Shown one piece after another: positions 52,045 to 62,458 of a stretch of DNA of 64,000 nucleotides. The DNA lies in assembly GCF_000350225.1 (NCBI RefSeq), contig NW_005178983.1:372001-436000 (forward strand), given 5' to 3'. Below the pieces are notes generated by a model. The model worked only from the letters and a program-made list of their open reading frames with translations. It did not search any database and was not told the DNA's origin. This DNA is from Chondrus crispus. Its lineage: Eukaryota > Rhodophyta > Florideophyceae > Gigartinales > Gigartinaceae. The translations under genes were made by a program, and so were the position numbers. Position 1 is the first letter of the stretch, and each line of letters starts with the position of its first letter.

Positions 52045-53313
52045 GAGCGGAGGGGTGGGTATGGGGGGCCAGGGATGATAGTGAAGTAGAGCGGATTGTG
52101 GAAACGTCTGCTGAGAGCGTTGAGGAGGCCGAGGTTCGGAGGGCAGGCAGCGGGCGGGGGCGGAAGGCAAGTGGAGGAATTGAGACATGAACTCAAACGG
52201 TGATAGAACAAGAGGGCGGGAGTGACTTGGTGGATTGGACGGCCAACAAAAACGGAAGTCCTAATCGGCGGAGAACATCGCAGGGGTAGGAGGAGAGAGC
52301 AACGAGTTAGTAGGCGACGGGGGGCTTTAGGGATTCCCCAGGATTCCATTGATGGCTGTTGCCATTTTTAAAAACAACCAATTATTTTGAGCTTTTTAAA
52401 TATTGCACATTGTCCAATTGCAGAGCGCTTTCATGACTCCGTGGGAGGCCATGAATATGATAAGAATCATTCCCGAACCGCAACACGCTTTTGGCATCAC
52501 ATTCGCTCACAGCCATTATCATCGTGCACATGATATGCGAGGCTCGGTAAAGAAACCGTCGGTGTCACAGCCGCAGCTGGGCGATCATGTTGCACAATTC
52601 GCAAATACGAGTGCAGTAAAATTGTCTGAGTGCTGAGCTATTCTGATCAGCACTTGGATCCGTGCGGCTCACAATCATTGTGTACATCCAGTCTAAATAT
52701 TGGTACGTCACCAGCTCGCAATTCATTTGACAGTCCTTCTAGCCATATATTGGCAGTGTTCTTCAGCGTTTCGGTCTACTTGACGTGAATTTAATCTCCT
52801 GGACTAGTTCTTCAGAAGAGACCGAGAACGGTATGCGTTTCAAGAATCAGTATGCATATCCGTCTCACTTACATTGCGATGTGCGCTATGGCTATTGCGC
52901 AATTCCCACTAACCAATTTTGCTTGTGGATACGGCAACGACGTGGGCTTGAGATATACACGGTATGTTCAACTGGCATATGTTTTCACGAATTCTATCTA
53001 CATCACACAAGTGATCTGGATGCCATTACTCGTATCAACTATCATGTGCGTTATGCATACTGTTAGCTCCGAACTTATTGCTGCCTGACTTCACGAATCG
53101 TTTCAACATTTCATTGCTTCTTTTTTACACGAATCGTACTTGGTAGGGTGAGGCGCGTCAAAAACATCGATACGGTACGGAGCCATTCAACGCTATTCTA
53201 CTTAGACACGGACACCCGGCATCTCATTTGCATATATGCTGTCATTACCCTTCAGCTCTGGCTCGTTGGATATTGGCGGCAGAAAAATGAACATGAATCT
53301 CTAATTTCAGAAC
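52045..53313. other. Noncoding region between DXS fragment and tnp2 pair
   Basis: No gene recognised. Short frames at 52403-52636 and 52852-53088 (the latter hydrophobic) have no detectable family. The first 300 bases are G-rich; the rest is AT-richer. The left end of the tnp2 transposon should lie here, but I could not find a terminal inverted repeat by eye. Confidence 0.45.
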
Positions 53314-54309
53314 TCATGCTACATTATTGCTGCGGGCTTTCCCGCGCCCATGGCCTCTTCCACGACCACGAACTCTGCCACGACTGCGCCCAAGAGTGCG
53401 TGGGGCGGTAACAACACTGGCTGTCGCATTACCATCCCGTCGCTGTACCCTCTTTTCCACTTCTATACGGCGACGCTTCAATCCGGCTCCGACCCCAGCT
53501 TGCAAGATGTCTCTGTCCTGAATAAGCTCTGACCGGCCCAGGTTTTGCGTTGCCGTATTTTCAGTACCGGTGGAGGGGATATTAGGCTCTATAATGTCGG
53601 GATCCTGTTCGGAATTGGCAGGCCCCGACACATCAGCGCTGGTACAAGGCGTGTTCGTCCGCCCTTCGGGTCTGACTCCACCACCATCGTTTGCCCGCCT
53701 AGAGGCCTTCTTGGACTTCATTCTTTGTTCTGCAAGGTTGCGAATGCCCCATAAGTTTGCTGTCTGGCGGAAGACCATAAAGTCATCCATTCGTGCGGCC
53801 TTGCGAACAACTGCCTCGCACTTTGACGACAGTACTGGATCTCTACAGGCAGCACCCCAAACATAGTCTCCGTAGTTTTCCCCGATCTTCTCGCGCATCA
53901 AAATATCGAGAGCATCTTTGGCGTCGCTGTTCAACTTCTTAGAACTCACGTGGAGCGGAAACTGAATATACTTCTGGTTTCCATCCGGTACATAGGTATT
54001 GGCCTCTTCAATTGCTTTCCGCAGACAATTGGCAACATTCGGATCTCGCTTGAAATCGGAGTCTCTTGCTGGGCTTGGCAGGGGCGGGAGTGCGGTTCGG
54101 GGTTCTAAGTCTTCAATTGTTCGTCGCAACCTCTCCACCTCTTTCAGAACAGCAGCTAAAATATCCTTCTTCACACGTTCTAAAGCTCTCTCCAGAGGGC
54201 TAAGCACGGTTGGCATGTTGATACTTGAAACAGCAAGGCCCTTTGGCTTCCATATGCTGGTGCTGTGCGGCAGGACCTCGACAAGACCTTGTGGTGATAC
54301 AACCGACAT
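53314..54309 (-). CDS. Hypothetical partner protein of tnp2 element, RG-rich C-terminus
   Basis: 331 residues from ATG at 54309 (the frame is open for seven more non-ATG codons). It has a predicted helical segment near residues 40-70 (LERALERVKKDILAAVLKEV) and a central conserved-looking region near 90-200 (YVPDGNQKYIQFPLHVS, NYGDYVWGAACRDP). There is a basic segment (KSKKASRR) and a C-terminal run of RGRVRGRGRGHGRG likely to bind nucleic acid. It is transcribed divergently from the tnp2 transposase, 624 bp away. CACTA elements commonly encode a second, DNA-binding protein beside the transposase, so that role is a reasonable guess. I do not recognise the family. Confidence 0.6.
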   Translation of the reverse strand: MSVVSPQGLVEVLPHSTSIWKPKGLAVSSINMPTVLSPLERALERVKKDILAAVLKEVERLRRTIEDLEPRTALPPLPSPARDSDFKRDPNVANCLRKAIEEANTYVPDGNQKYIQFPLHVSSKKLNSDAKDALDILMREKIGENYGDYVWGAACRDPVLSSKCEAVVRKAARMDDFMVFRQTANLWGIRNLAEQRMKSKKASRRANDGGGVRPEGRTNTPCTSADVSGPANSEQDPDIIEPNIPSTGTENTATQNLGRSELIQDRDILQAGVGAGLKRRRIEVEKRVQRRDGNATASVVTAPRTLGRSRGRVRGRGRGHGRGKARSNNVA

Positions 54310-54932
54310 AGCAATGGCAGGGGAGCGCAATGCCGCTTAAATGCATATGTCTGATTAGATCTCCGTGATTGTTTCGAGCTTGTTAGGGGAACCGAATCCC
54401 TGAGACTGTCGGTGATGCTCTCAAACTTCATGAATGGCGGATCCGGAAGTCGCACGAATCGAAAGACTCGGAAGCAGCAATTGCGGGTTTGTAAGGCAGA
54501 ATCACCGTGATCTATTCGCAGTGACAGAACCTCGCATTTCCGGCCATTGGGCTTTTCTGGAGAAGAGAAGAGCCACATGACGTGAGGTCCCGCGGTTTTC
54601 CATTGTAATGAGACCAGGAGACCGCGCGTAATAATTTCTTGAACTGAAAATGAGGGGCCCCACTAATTTTTCCACAACAGATGATCTGGAGGTCGCGAGA
54701 CTATCTATGAAGACAATATATTGTCCTTGCGATACTGAGTATCAGCTTTCTCGCCAAAATCACATGGTATCGCCAATGTGCACAGAAATGCCGCACACAA
54801 ATGCATGCAACATGTTTGGAGAGGCCTGAAAGGCGTCCTCTGTTCTGCAGTGTGCGAGAAAATTTTTGTTCTTTGCGCTCGGGATATGAGGAAGTTCTGA
54901 ATTAGTTCAGTGACAGTGGTTGGGCTGATGTG
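54310..54932. promoter_or_regulatory. Divergent intergenic region
   Basis: Separates two start codons pointing away from each other, so it should hold both promoters. I see no clear TATA box. A minus-strand frame across 54180-54578 is an overlap artefact. Confidence 0.4.
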
Positions 54933-57900
54933 ATGGATAAATTCATCTGTCTACCCGCATACGAGTGTAGATGCTATCCGCGAGGCAAGGAGGTTAGCGA
55001 GAAGACGATGCTAAACCACCGACGTGCGGCGAACAAAAAACTTGTCGAGCTGGGTGAGCAAGGGAATCTCCCTCGAGGACCTAGACTACAGAACGCCGGG
55101 AGTGTTCTTCAGGAATACACGGAAATTATCCAGAAAGCGTTGAGCGATGCAACGCCAGCCGCGCCTATCACACCAGCAAGTCACTCAAGTAGTTCACATT
55201 CGACAAAGCGTGCGGTGTTGGGATCGACTCCAAGTGAGGCAGGTGCAGACGCAATTGGACTTGATGTGAACCCAAGTGATTTAGATGTGACTGTTCCGCA
55301 CCAAAATTCAATGTCAGCAGTACCCTTACAAGCTGAAAACCAGCATCCGCAGGCTGAACCAGAATTAACCCCATTACAGCCCAGCGCTGATGACGACTCG
55401 GATTTACTTGTCGCGAATCATACTCCCTTGCATGATTCCCCATATGTTGGGAACTCGGAGCGAGTAGAAGAGCGACCTAGCGAAGTTTTCACTGCAGGTG
55501 CAGCTGAGCTATCTATGGGTAGTCAAAACCCAAACTCGGTGGGAGGTTCCAATGGACATCACCCAAGCAGTTGGACTCTCGGGCTTCCTCCACAAGTCGG
55601 GTTTCACGCCGCTACAAGCGCAGTACATGAAGATGTGGTTGATGCGCTGTCAGTTGATGAGGAAGGGAACGCGATAACATTTCACTTTGATACAAGCGAA
55701 GGGGTCAGTAGTTCGGAGGCAAACACTGTCCCGGAAAGCGAAGCGGGGACAGAAATGGTTGATGGTACGGAGCAAGATCGCGGGGAATTGGGTGGTGTGA
55801 TGGTGGAGGAACACAGTGCATTTTTTCTCTGGGCTGCCGATCAAAAGGGGTGGATTGAACTCTTCTTCAAACATGGGCTTACGTTCAGCGTCATGGATGA
55901 CATCCTTCGTCTTATTCAATCACCTTACAGGGCATGGAAAACAGTCACCGCGAATGTGTGCCATGAATCTTATCTGGATGGATGCATAAAAGAGTACGCA
56001 GTATGCCCTGGACATATGTGCTTTGTGGATGAAGAAGATACAAGCTGCTCAGAATGTGGGAAACCTAGGCCAGAAATGGGTAGTGCTGGTTCACAGAAGT
56101 TGTCCTACATTCCACTGCTTCCTCGACTTGAAGCTATGGCATCCCAGGCTGAGCACTGCAAGCAGCTTTATAAGTATCGCGAAGCTGTTCACCCTAGACC
56201 GCAAGGGCAGATCCGAGATTTCTATGACACCGAGGCATACCGCAGACTCTGCCGAATCCATGGGGGCGAGGAGAACGTCAAGAACGACATATTCATTGCT
56301 GTATCAACGGACGGCTTTCAGGCATTTAAACGGAAGGCGTATGAGGTGTGGCCAATTATTGGGATCATTTGTAATCTCCCACCCAACCTGCGTTTCGCTG
56401 TGAAGAACGTCTTGCCACTTGCGTTTGTTCCGGGCCCGCATGAACCGACGAACCTTCAATCTTTTCTCAAACCCCTCATACGGGAGCTTGAGGATCTCAA
56501 CAGGAATGAGGGGGTGCCTTTAGAGTTTTATAATGGGATAACTCGTAGAGTTCGTGTACATTTGCTTTGGTTTACGGGCGATTTGCCTGCAGTGAAGAAG
56601 TGTTCTGGAGTGAAGGGACACAATGGAAAACACCCTTGCCGGTTTTGCCTGATCGAGGGTATGTGGTCTGTGCTGCATCGACATAACTACTACCCATCGC
56701 GCTGCGCTCGTGAAGGTGGGGGGATGGAGGAACGATTCAGTCCTTCCCATCTTCCTCTGCGAACCGTGGACCAAACACTTCAGACACTGAATGAAATAGA
56801 AGGCAGCTCAGGACAGCAAAGGGCGAGCATCCAGTTGAAAAGCGGTATAACTGAAAGGGCCCTGCTGTTCGAGCTGCCAAACATACTGCCTTACAAGTCA
56901 TTCCCAATCGACATAATGCATTTGTTCTACAATATTTCGAAGGACCTCTTGAAGCTTTGGTGCGGTGGGGGCTCAGAGCCATATCGCTTGAGCAAGCAAT
57001 CCATTCGACGAATCGATCTGGAGCTTCGCGCATTTGGAGATGGGGTGGCGAGTGAAATTGATAGTCGGCCTAGACCGCTCAGTCTTCATAAGGATTGGAA
57101 ATCGGCCGAGCTCAAATCGTTTACGGTGTCCTACAGCCTGGTTGTTCTAGATGGGATTCTACCAGAGCCGTACCTGGGTGGCTGGGCTAAGTTTGTAGAA
57201 ATTGTTGAGTTGTGTTGGCGCCCCGTTCTAACCGCTGCAGATCTGGACAGGTTGGATGTTTTGGCCTTGCAATTCTATAAGCACTATGAGCGGGACTACT
57301 ACCGATTCAATTTCGAGCGTGTCAACCTATGTAAGCTTGTTTTTCACCTCCCTCTTCATCTCAAAGAATGTGTGATTGAGTGCGGCCCTCCTGTTTATTA
57401 CTCCCAGTATGTGATGGAAAGGTACATTGGTGATATAGTGGGGCGCCTTAATGCTAGGAAGCTGGCAAGTGTTTCGCTTCACAAAAGCGCGCTGTTCTCT
57501 GAATCGTTCAAGATTTGTTTTAAGACCCCATTCGCTGACACAAGCGCCAGGTTTTTGGATGTTGAGGAAAAGGGTGGCACGATTATGAAGGGCAAGGGGT
57601 ATCGTCGGTATTTTGTTGGCGGGAATGAGGATGACGACAGATTGTATTCAATCATGAGGGGCTACATTCTAAGAAAATACGAGGGTATGACGGGCAATGA
57701 GGCCGATGAAGTTCTCCAGGACGTTGAGGCTGGAACGTACTACTCCAGAATGGAGTTCATTTGTGGATCTGGAACGCAAACTGTCGGGACGTATTTGGAT
57801 CTGAAGAGCTGGTTTTCGGCAAGGAGTCGCGATCGTGCAAACTGTTTTGTAGCTTGCGAAATGGAATCAGATGATTCTGAGTCACGGATTTATTATGGAC

Positions 57901-58304
57901 GTGTAATGAAGCTTCTCTGCTTCTCGATCGCCTGCGACTACACAAACCGATGGGGTCATTGGCAGAAGCAGTATGAGGTGGCTGTAATTGATTGGGCGTG
58001 TGGGCTGCAGGCGGGTGATTACAAGCAAGTGTACAAGAACTGTTTGACACGGGATGTATTCTCTAGGAGAACATTAGAAGATGTCTCAATCATAAGCCGG
58101 CTTATTTCAGTGGTGAATCATGAGATACCGTCAAGGGCGCAAGGGGAAGCCAGCACTGGGAGTCGGTCGACGACGCGAAGAAGCCGGAAACGAGGGTACA
58201 TTCTCGACAACAATATACGGAGCGATAGGCTGCTGGATGGCGCCGGAGAGAGTATTGATGGAGTGAAGCGAAAGTTGGGAGGGCTTGTCGGTGAAGGGAG
58301 ATAG
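54933..58304 (+). CDS. Transposase of CACTA/EnSpm (tnp2) type
   Basis: 1,123 residues, uninterrupted, from ATG at 54933 (one open non-ATG codon precedes). The N-terminus has YECRCYPRGK, the start common to tnp2-type proteins. Residues ~75-290 are an acidic, Ser-rich linker. From ~300 the tnp2 domain follows: helical region, a zinc ribbon (CPGHMCF, CSECGKPRP near 360-380), then DDE-type acids: IAVSTDGFQAF (Asp near 460), WFTGDLPAVKK (Asp near 550) followed by GHNGKHPCRFCLIEG (knuckle near 563-577), and FPIDIMHLFYNI near 655. The C-terminal ~450 residues continue without disruption to a basic tail. Full length with all motifs suggests recent activity. It would cut and paste the element by its terminal repeats, which I have not located. 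Confidence 0.85.
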   Translation: MDKFICLPAYECRCYPRGKEVSEKTMLNHRRAANKKLVELGEQGNLPRGPRLQNAGSVLQEYTEIIQKALSDATPAAPITPASHSSSSHSTKRAVLGSTPSEAGADAIGLDVNPSDLDVTVPHQNSMSAVPLQAENQHPQAEPELTPLQPSADDDSDLLVANHTPLHDSPYVGNSERVEERPSEVFTAGAAELSMGSQNPNSVGGSNGHHPSSWTLGLPPQVGFHAATSAVHEDVVDALSVDEEGNAITFHFDTSEGVSSSEANTVPESEAGTEMVDGTEQDRGELGGVMVEEHSAFFLWAADQKGWIELFFKHGLTFSVMDDILRLIQSPYRAWKTVTANVCHESYLDGCIKEYAVCPGHMCFVDEEDTSCSECGKPRPEMGSAGSQKLSYIPLLPRLEAMASQAEHCKQLYKYREAVHPRPQGQIRDFYDTEAYRRLCRIHGGEENVKNDIFIAVSTDGFQAFKRKAYEVWPIIGIICNLPPNLRFAVKNVLPLAFVPGPHEPTNLQSFLKPLIRELEDLNRNEGVPLEFYNGITRRVRVHLLWFTGDLPAVKKCSGVKGHNGKHPCRFCLIEGMWSVLHRHNYYPSRCAREGGGMEERFSPSHLPLRTVDQTLQTLNEIEGSSGQQRASIQLKSGITERALLFELPNILPYKSFPIDIMHLFYNISKDLLKLWCGGGSEPYRLSKQSIRRIDLELRAFGDGVASEIDSRPRPLSLHKDWKSAELKSFTVSYSLVVLDGILPEPYLGGWAKFVEIVELCWRPVLTAADLDRLDVLALQFYKHYERDYYRFNFERVNLCKLVFHLPLHLKECVIECGPPVYYSQYVMERYIGDIVGRLNARKLASVSLHKSALFSESFKICFKTPFADTSARFLDVEEKGGTIMKGKGYRRYFVGGNEDDDRLYSIMRGYILRKYEGMTGNEADEVLQDVEAGTYYSRMEFICGSGTQTVGTYLDLKSWFSARSRDRANCFVACEMESDDSESRIYYGRVMKLLCFSIACDYTNRWGHWQKQYEVAVIDWACGLQAGDYKQVYKNCLTRDVFSRRTLEDVSIISRLISVVNHEIPSRAQGEASTGSRSTTRRSRKRGYILDNNIRSDRLLDGAGESIDGVKRKLGGLVGEGR

Positions 58305-58799
58305 TTAGAATACCATGTGCATAGTTACGTCGCATGGGGTATGCAAAACGGAATCGGTCCGTATTTCTGGAGCTGGCAGGGGACGAAGAGCGGCGCGATG
58401 GAGCAGATGAAATGAGCAGGACTCGAAAAAACAGGCTAGTGGCACGAATGGCAATGCAACAACAGCGGTAACAGGTAGAATTAAAAAGCGCTACTGCTGA
58501 CATTGAAATAAATAATGTGAGTGTGACTGGATATCATAACGCCCAATGAAACACAGCAATGTGAGTGTTAATGGATGTTACGAATACGTCGCGAAACATA
58601 CGGAAAACGTCCCAATAGGGCACATAAAACGGGTTACCCGGCATGTCCAGGGGGGCAAAAGTGAGCTTGCTGTGATCCTGAGTTGGGCTTGTATGGAGTG
58701 CCAGACACTCACGCGCAGCACACCCAAAATCAAGCGTAATTTCGTCAAAATTTCGGAATTGTAGATCTCACTGTAGCCTCAGGTGACAATCAAATAAAA
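58305..58799. other. Downstream of tnp2; degenerate 45-bp repeat
   Basis: No gene seen. AATGTGAGTGT(G/T)A(C/A)TGGAT occurs near 58513 and 58558, possibly subterminal repeats of the tnp2 transposon. An element end could lie before about 58800. Confidence 0.4.
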
Positions 58800-59154
58800 T
58801 TAATACTTTCTTTTAGGGGGAGGGCTGGCCGTTTTTTGAAAAACCGCGCTCTTTCGCCCGCGAGACAGCCGGATGTGTGACCGCCAGCATGTCCGTGCGG
58901 TCACCGGGGAGCTTCCGGCGGCGGTAGGCTCTGCCGTTCGTCCAAAACCGGTCGGTAAGTCCTGCGGTTGCCACTTTCCGCGGAGGCGCGATTTGGAAAC
59001 GAAAGGAAACTGTAAAAAACGAGCAGAAACAGCGTTTTTACAGTTCAGGTTTCCAAATCCGCCTGTGCCTTCCCAAAGTCGGTTTTCCGTCTTGGGACCT
59101 CCGGACGCGGGCAGACCCGGGGAGTACAATGCCGTTAACGGGAGGGTGCTACAA
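58800..59154 (-). repeat. Probable chromovirus LTR, older copy
   Basis: On the minus strand a purine-rich tract (GAAGGGTGGGAAAAAAT) is followed at 59154 by TGTAGCACCCTC, matching the second junction at 59692 (TGTAGCCCTC after GGGGTGGATAAAAT). This suggests LTR starts of two related gypsy copies. The outer LTR end is not defined. Confidence 0.45.
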
Positions 59155-59204
59155 TTTTTTCCCACCCTTCTAGGAGGAAAAACGTAGCCCCCTTTTGGGC
59201 TTAA

Positions 59205-59440
59205 TTAAAAGCCGGCTACCGGAGTCGCCTCCTTGCCGTCCAGGGGCCTTCCGCGCCGGGTTAATCCGGCACGGGGCAATGGTTGCGCGCGGTCGCCCGC
59301 GCGCCATGCGGTAGTGAGTAAGCTGTTATGGGCGGCCTGTAGCACGTCCCCCTCCGTGCCACCCGGGGGGCATCCCCACCAGCGACTCAGCGGGGAAATC
59401 GGCTTTTTCCGTAGTAATTTCTGCCTGTTTTTTCCTTGCG
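59205..59440 (-). pseudogene. Remnant of a second chromovirus pol 3' end
   Basis: The frame 59205-59534 contains RWWGCPPGG and, 19 residues later, AWRAGDRAQ. The pattern parallels RWYGFTPAD and FWRARATAR at the chromodomain end of the neighbouring element, and the GC-rich DNA (GCGCGCGGTCGCCCGCGCG) also recurs. It lies just upstream (minus sense) of the LTR start at 59154. Heavily decayed. Confidence 0.4.
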
Positions 59441-59691
59441 GCGGGTGGCTTCTCGGCGGTTTGACGAGCTCCGATTGAGCGGTCCCCAAAATCGGTCGTA
59501 TTTGAAACCGCCGCCCGTGCTCTGAGGGCCACACACACCCACTTCCTGGCTCTGCTACCGGTTGGGTCGCGGTTTACCCCGCTCTTGAGCCGCCGACGAG
59601 GGCTCGCCTTGACAGTATTTCCGCGTCGGTACCCCCCCCCCGTTCGGTCTTGTCTCCCGTGTGCTAACCCGGGCTCGGAAGAGGGCTACAA
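59441..59691 (-). repeat. Partial 3' LTR of the main chromovirus
   Basis: Minus strand from TGTAGCCCTCTTCCG at 59692 leftward, immediately after the pol 3' region. It passes a run of ten C on the plus strand (59632-59641) and merges with the older remnant near 59440-59530; the exact break is unclear. Confidence 0.4.
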
Positions 59692-59811
59692 TTTTATCCA
59701 CCCCGAGGGGGGTGAGACGTAGCCCGCTCGAGGGTTTCCTTGTCCATCGCCGCGTCCGGTCGCCCCGCCGGCGGGTCCATTCCATCCGCGCAGGGTCTGT
59801 CCGGTGCGGTT

Positions 59812-61559
59812 TTAGCGGTGGCGCGCGGTTGCCCGCGCGCGCCAGAAGCGGTCGATGAAGGGTTGCGGGAGGCCTTCGGCGGGTTCCCAGGTATCGTCCG
59901 CTGGGGTAAAACCATACCAGCGGACCATGTACTGGCCGCCGCTGCGGGCCTCCCGGTGGGCGACCAAGTGGTCCACCACGTACTCGGCTGGCGGTTCGGG
60001 TGTTCCCGCCGGCGGGTCCGTCGTCGGTGCGGCCACAGTAGGGTCGTGGGGTCCCCGCGGCATCTTGGTTACCAGATCGATGCTCACGCGGTTCGAGACC
60101 CCGTCTTGGTCGACGACCACTGTGGCCTCCGTAGCGGATCGGACCCGAAACGGGCCTTCCGTTTTCGGTAAGAGCTTGACGGAGGGTCCTCCTCCGTCGC
60201 TTGGCAGGTCTCCCCGCTCGGCGCTCGTCAACGGCCGCGGTGGACGGTCCACGTAGACAAAGTCTCCCACCGCGATGACCGGACGGAAGCGCACCTTCTT
60301 ATCGAAGTCGGCTTTGTACCTCCTCTGCGCCGCGGTTAGTTTCACCCGCGTGCGCTCGAGGGCATCCCGGAGCTTCCGCAACGTCGCGCGCTTGTACTGT
60401 ACCGTGGTCCGCAGGTCTTCCGTGTGGGATCCGGCGTCCTGCGGTACAGTACCGGGCAGTGCCAATCCGGACGGTGGTCGCGTCAGCACCAGGTCGAACG
60501 GGGTTGTCTCCGTTGACCGGTGGACCTGCGTGTTATACGCGAAGGTCAGGGGCTGGATGTACTCGTCCCAGTCCCTCTGATGCTCCTCGACATAGTGTCG
60601 GAGGCGCTGCACCAGGTGCGGTTGAACTGTTCGGTTTGCCCATTTGTCTGGGGGTGATAGGCCGTAGTCAGGTAGTGCCTCACCCCCAGCAAGGCGCACA
60701 CCGCGTCGAAAAACTTGACGGCAAATTGTGGTCCGTTATCAGTTAGCACGTAACGAGGTGCGCAGTATACGTAGACCCAATTGTCCAGGAAGGCGTTTGC
60801 CACAACCGATGCGGTGTTTGTCCGTAACGGGATGCTGCGCGCCAGCTTCGTAAACCGGTCGGTCATGACGAGCACGTGGCGATTCCCGTGCGCCGTCTTC
60901 GGTAAAGGACCCAGCAGGTCCATAGCGACGAAATCCAGCAGCCCTGCCGCTGGGAATAGCTTGAGGTCCTTCTGATGCCGCACCAGGGTTCCCCGGGTGG
61001 CGGCGCACGAGGCGCAATTCCGTACGGTACTGAGGGCGTCGTTGGCCATATGAGGCCAATAATATTCCCGCTGGAGGGTATAATACATCCTCGTACCGCC
61101 CGGGTGTCCTGCCAGGCGGGGATGATGGGCGAAGTACAATATCTTCGCCCTGAGCCGTTTCGGTACAACTCGCTGCAGGGTCCCATCGAGGGGGGACTTG
61201 CGGACGACGAACCCGTATCGGTCAACGTCGTAGCGCGAGTCCGGATTCCCCACGGTCTCGGCGGCCGCCCTACAGAAGGGGTCTTCGGCCTGTTCCCGAA
61301 GGAACTCTTCCACCGTTACGGATGAGACGTCGCGTTCTTCGGGTATAGCCGCGAAGTCGTGCTCAGCTCTCCCCAGGTCGACGGGGGTCTCCCAGTGTAC
61401 GGTACCTTGGCGGGGGTTATGCTCCTCCTCTCGCCATTGTACCGCGAAACACGGGACCTCGTCGTCGACCGGTTTGGAATTTGCGCCCTCAACTCGGAGG
61501 CGTGATACGCCATCTGCGAGTTGATGCTTGATACCCGGCCGGTACTGTTCGTCGTAGTC
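59812..61559 (-). pseudogene. pol: Chromovirus integrase with chromodomain, frameshifted
   Basis: The zinc-binding module is visible as HHPRLAGHPG then CASC. The catalytic core has FVAMDLLGPL, VLTDNGPQF and TAYHPQTNGQTEQFNRT. After this a 1-base deletion near 60617 moves the frame; the continuation LVQRLRHYVEEHQRDWDEY, the GPFRV module and the chromodomain (EYVVDHLVAHR, MVRWYGFTPADDTWEP) are read in the second frame to a stop at 59812. Chromodomains direct such elements to marked heterochromatin. The linker from RNase H (61313-61559) is in the same frame as the core. Confidence 0.88.
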
Positions 61560-62458
61560 GTACTCGGCTAGGCGGAGACGCCAGCGCGCTAGCCGGCCGG
61601 AGCTATCCGCCAGGTCGAGGACCCATCAGAGGGCCTCATGATCCGTACGGAGGTCGAACGTGTTCCCATACAGATATGGTCGAAGCGTGAGTATACTCCA
61701 GACGACAGCGAGGCATTCCTTCTCGGTAGTTGTATAATTCTTCTCCGCGTCCGTGAGGGCGCGCTCCAATACCCGATCGGTAGGCGGTCTCCGTTCGGCT
61801 GCTCCTGTAGCAGGGCGCAGCCGACCTGGTACGCGCAAGCGTCCGTATCCAGGGTATACTTCTTTCCGTGACGGGGTAACGCGAGAATCGGTGGTGACAC
61901 GAGGCGTTTCTTGAGCTCCACGAACCCCTCGTATTCCTCATCGGTGAGTACCTCGAACTCGAACGGTTGATTTTTCCCCGTCTTCCGATTTAACGGTGCG
62001 GCTATTTTTGCGAAGCCCTTCACGAACCGACGGTAGACATTGCACATCCCTAAAAAGGACCGCAATTACGTCTGGTTCTGAGGTGGTCGAGCGCGCTCGA
62101 TGGCGACCACGTTGCAGCGCTCGACCTCCAGCCTACCTGGTCGAATCATGTGTCCCAGGTAGGTGACTGAAGTGTCAAAGAAAGCGCACTTTGACAACTT
62201 CAGCGACACACCCGCATCCCGCAGCAGGCGTAGAACCTCCCAGACGTGTGCGAAGTGTTCCGTTACGGTCTTGGGGTAGATGATAAGATCATCCAGGTAC
62301 ACCAGTGCGGTTTCCCATTTTACCCGCGACAGTGTAATGTCGACGGCCCGCTGGAATGTCGCGGGGGCATTCGTCAAACCGAACGGCATGCGGAGGAAAC
62401 GGTACAACCCGCAGTGCGACGCGAACGTCGTCTTGTCGCGGTCCTCCTCGGCGATCCT
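61560..62458 (-). pseudogene. pol: Chromovirus RT (C-terminal half) and RNase H, broken
   Basis: Motifs: FLRMPFGLTNAPATFQ (motif B), ALVYLDDLIIYPKT (YLDD, motif C), LGHMIRPGRLEV, then RSFLGMCNVYRRFVKGFA and [17 protein letters not shown] (RNase H first Asp). A TAA at 62066-62068 stands where relatives have Glu. A 1-base loss near 61765 shifts the frame in [17 protein letters not shown] sequence. A TGA at 61626-61628 follows DHEAL where Arg is expected. It cannot yield active RNase H. Confidence 0.88.

Noticed and set aside
51837-52349. 170-codon minus-strand frame over the DXS 3' end
   Set aside because: It overlaps DXS-coding sequence on the other strand and has Pro/Ser-rich composition with no recognisable domain.
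53100-58800. CACTA-type terminal inverted repeats for the tnp2 element
   Set aside because: CACTG occurs near 58770 but in the wrong orientation for an end, and no matching copy was found on the left by eye.
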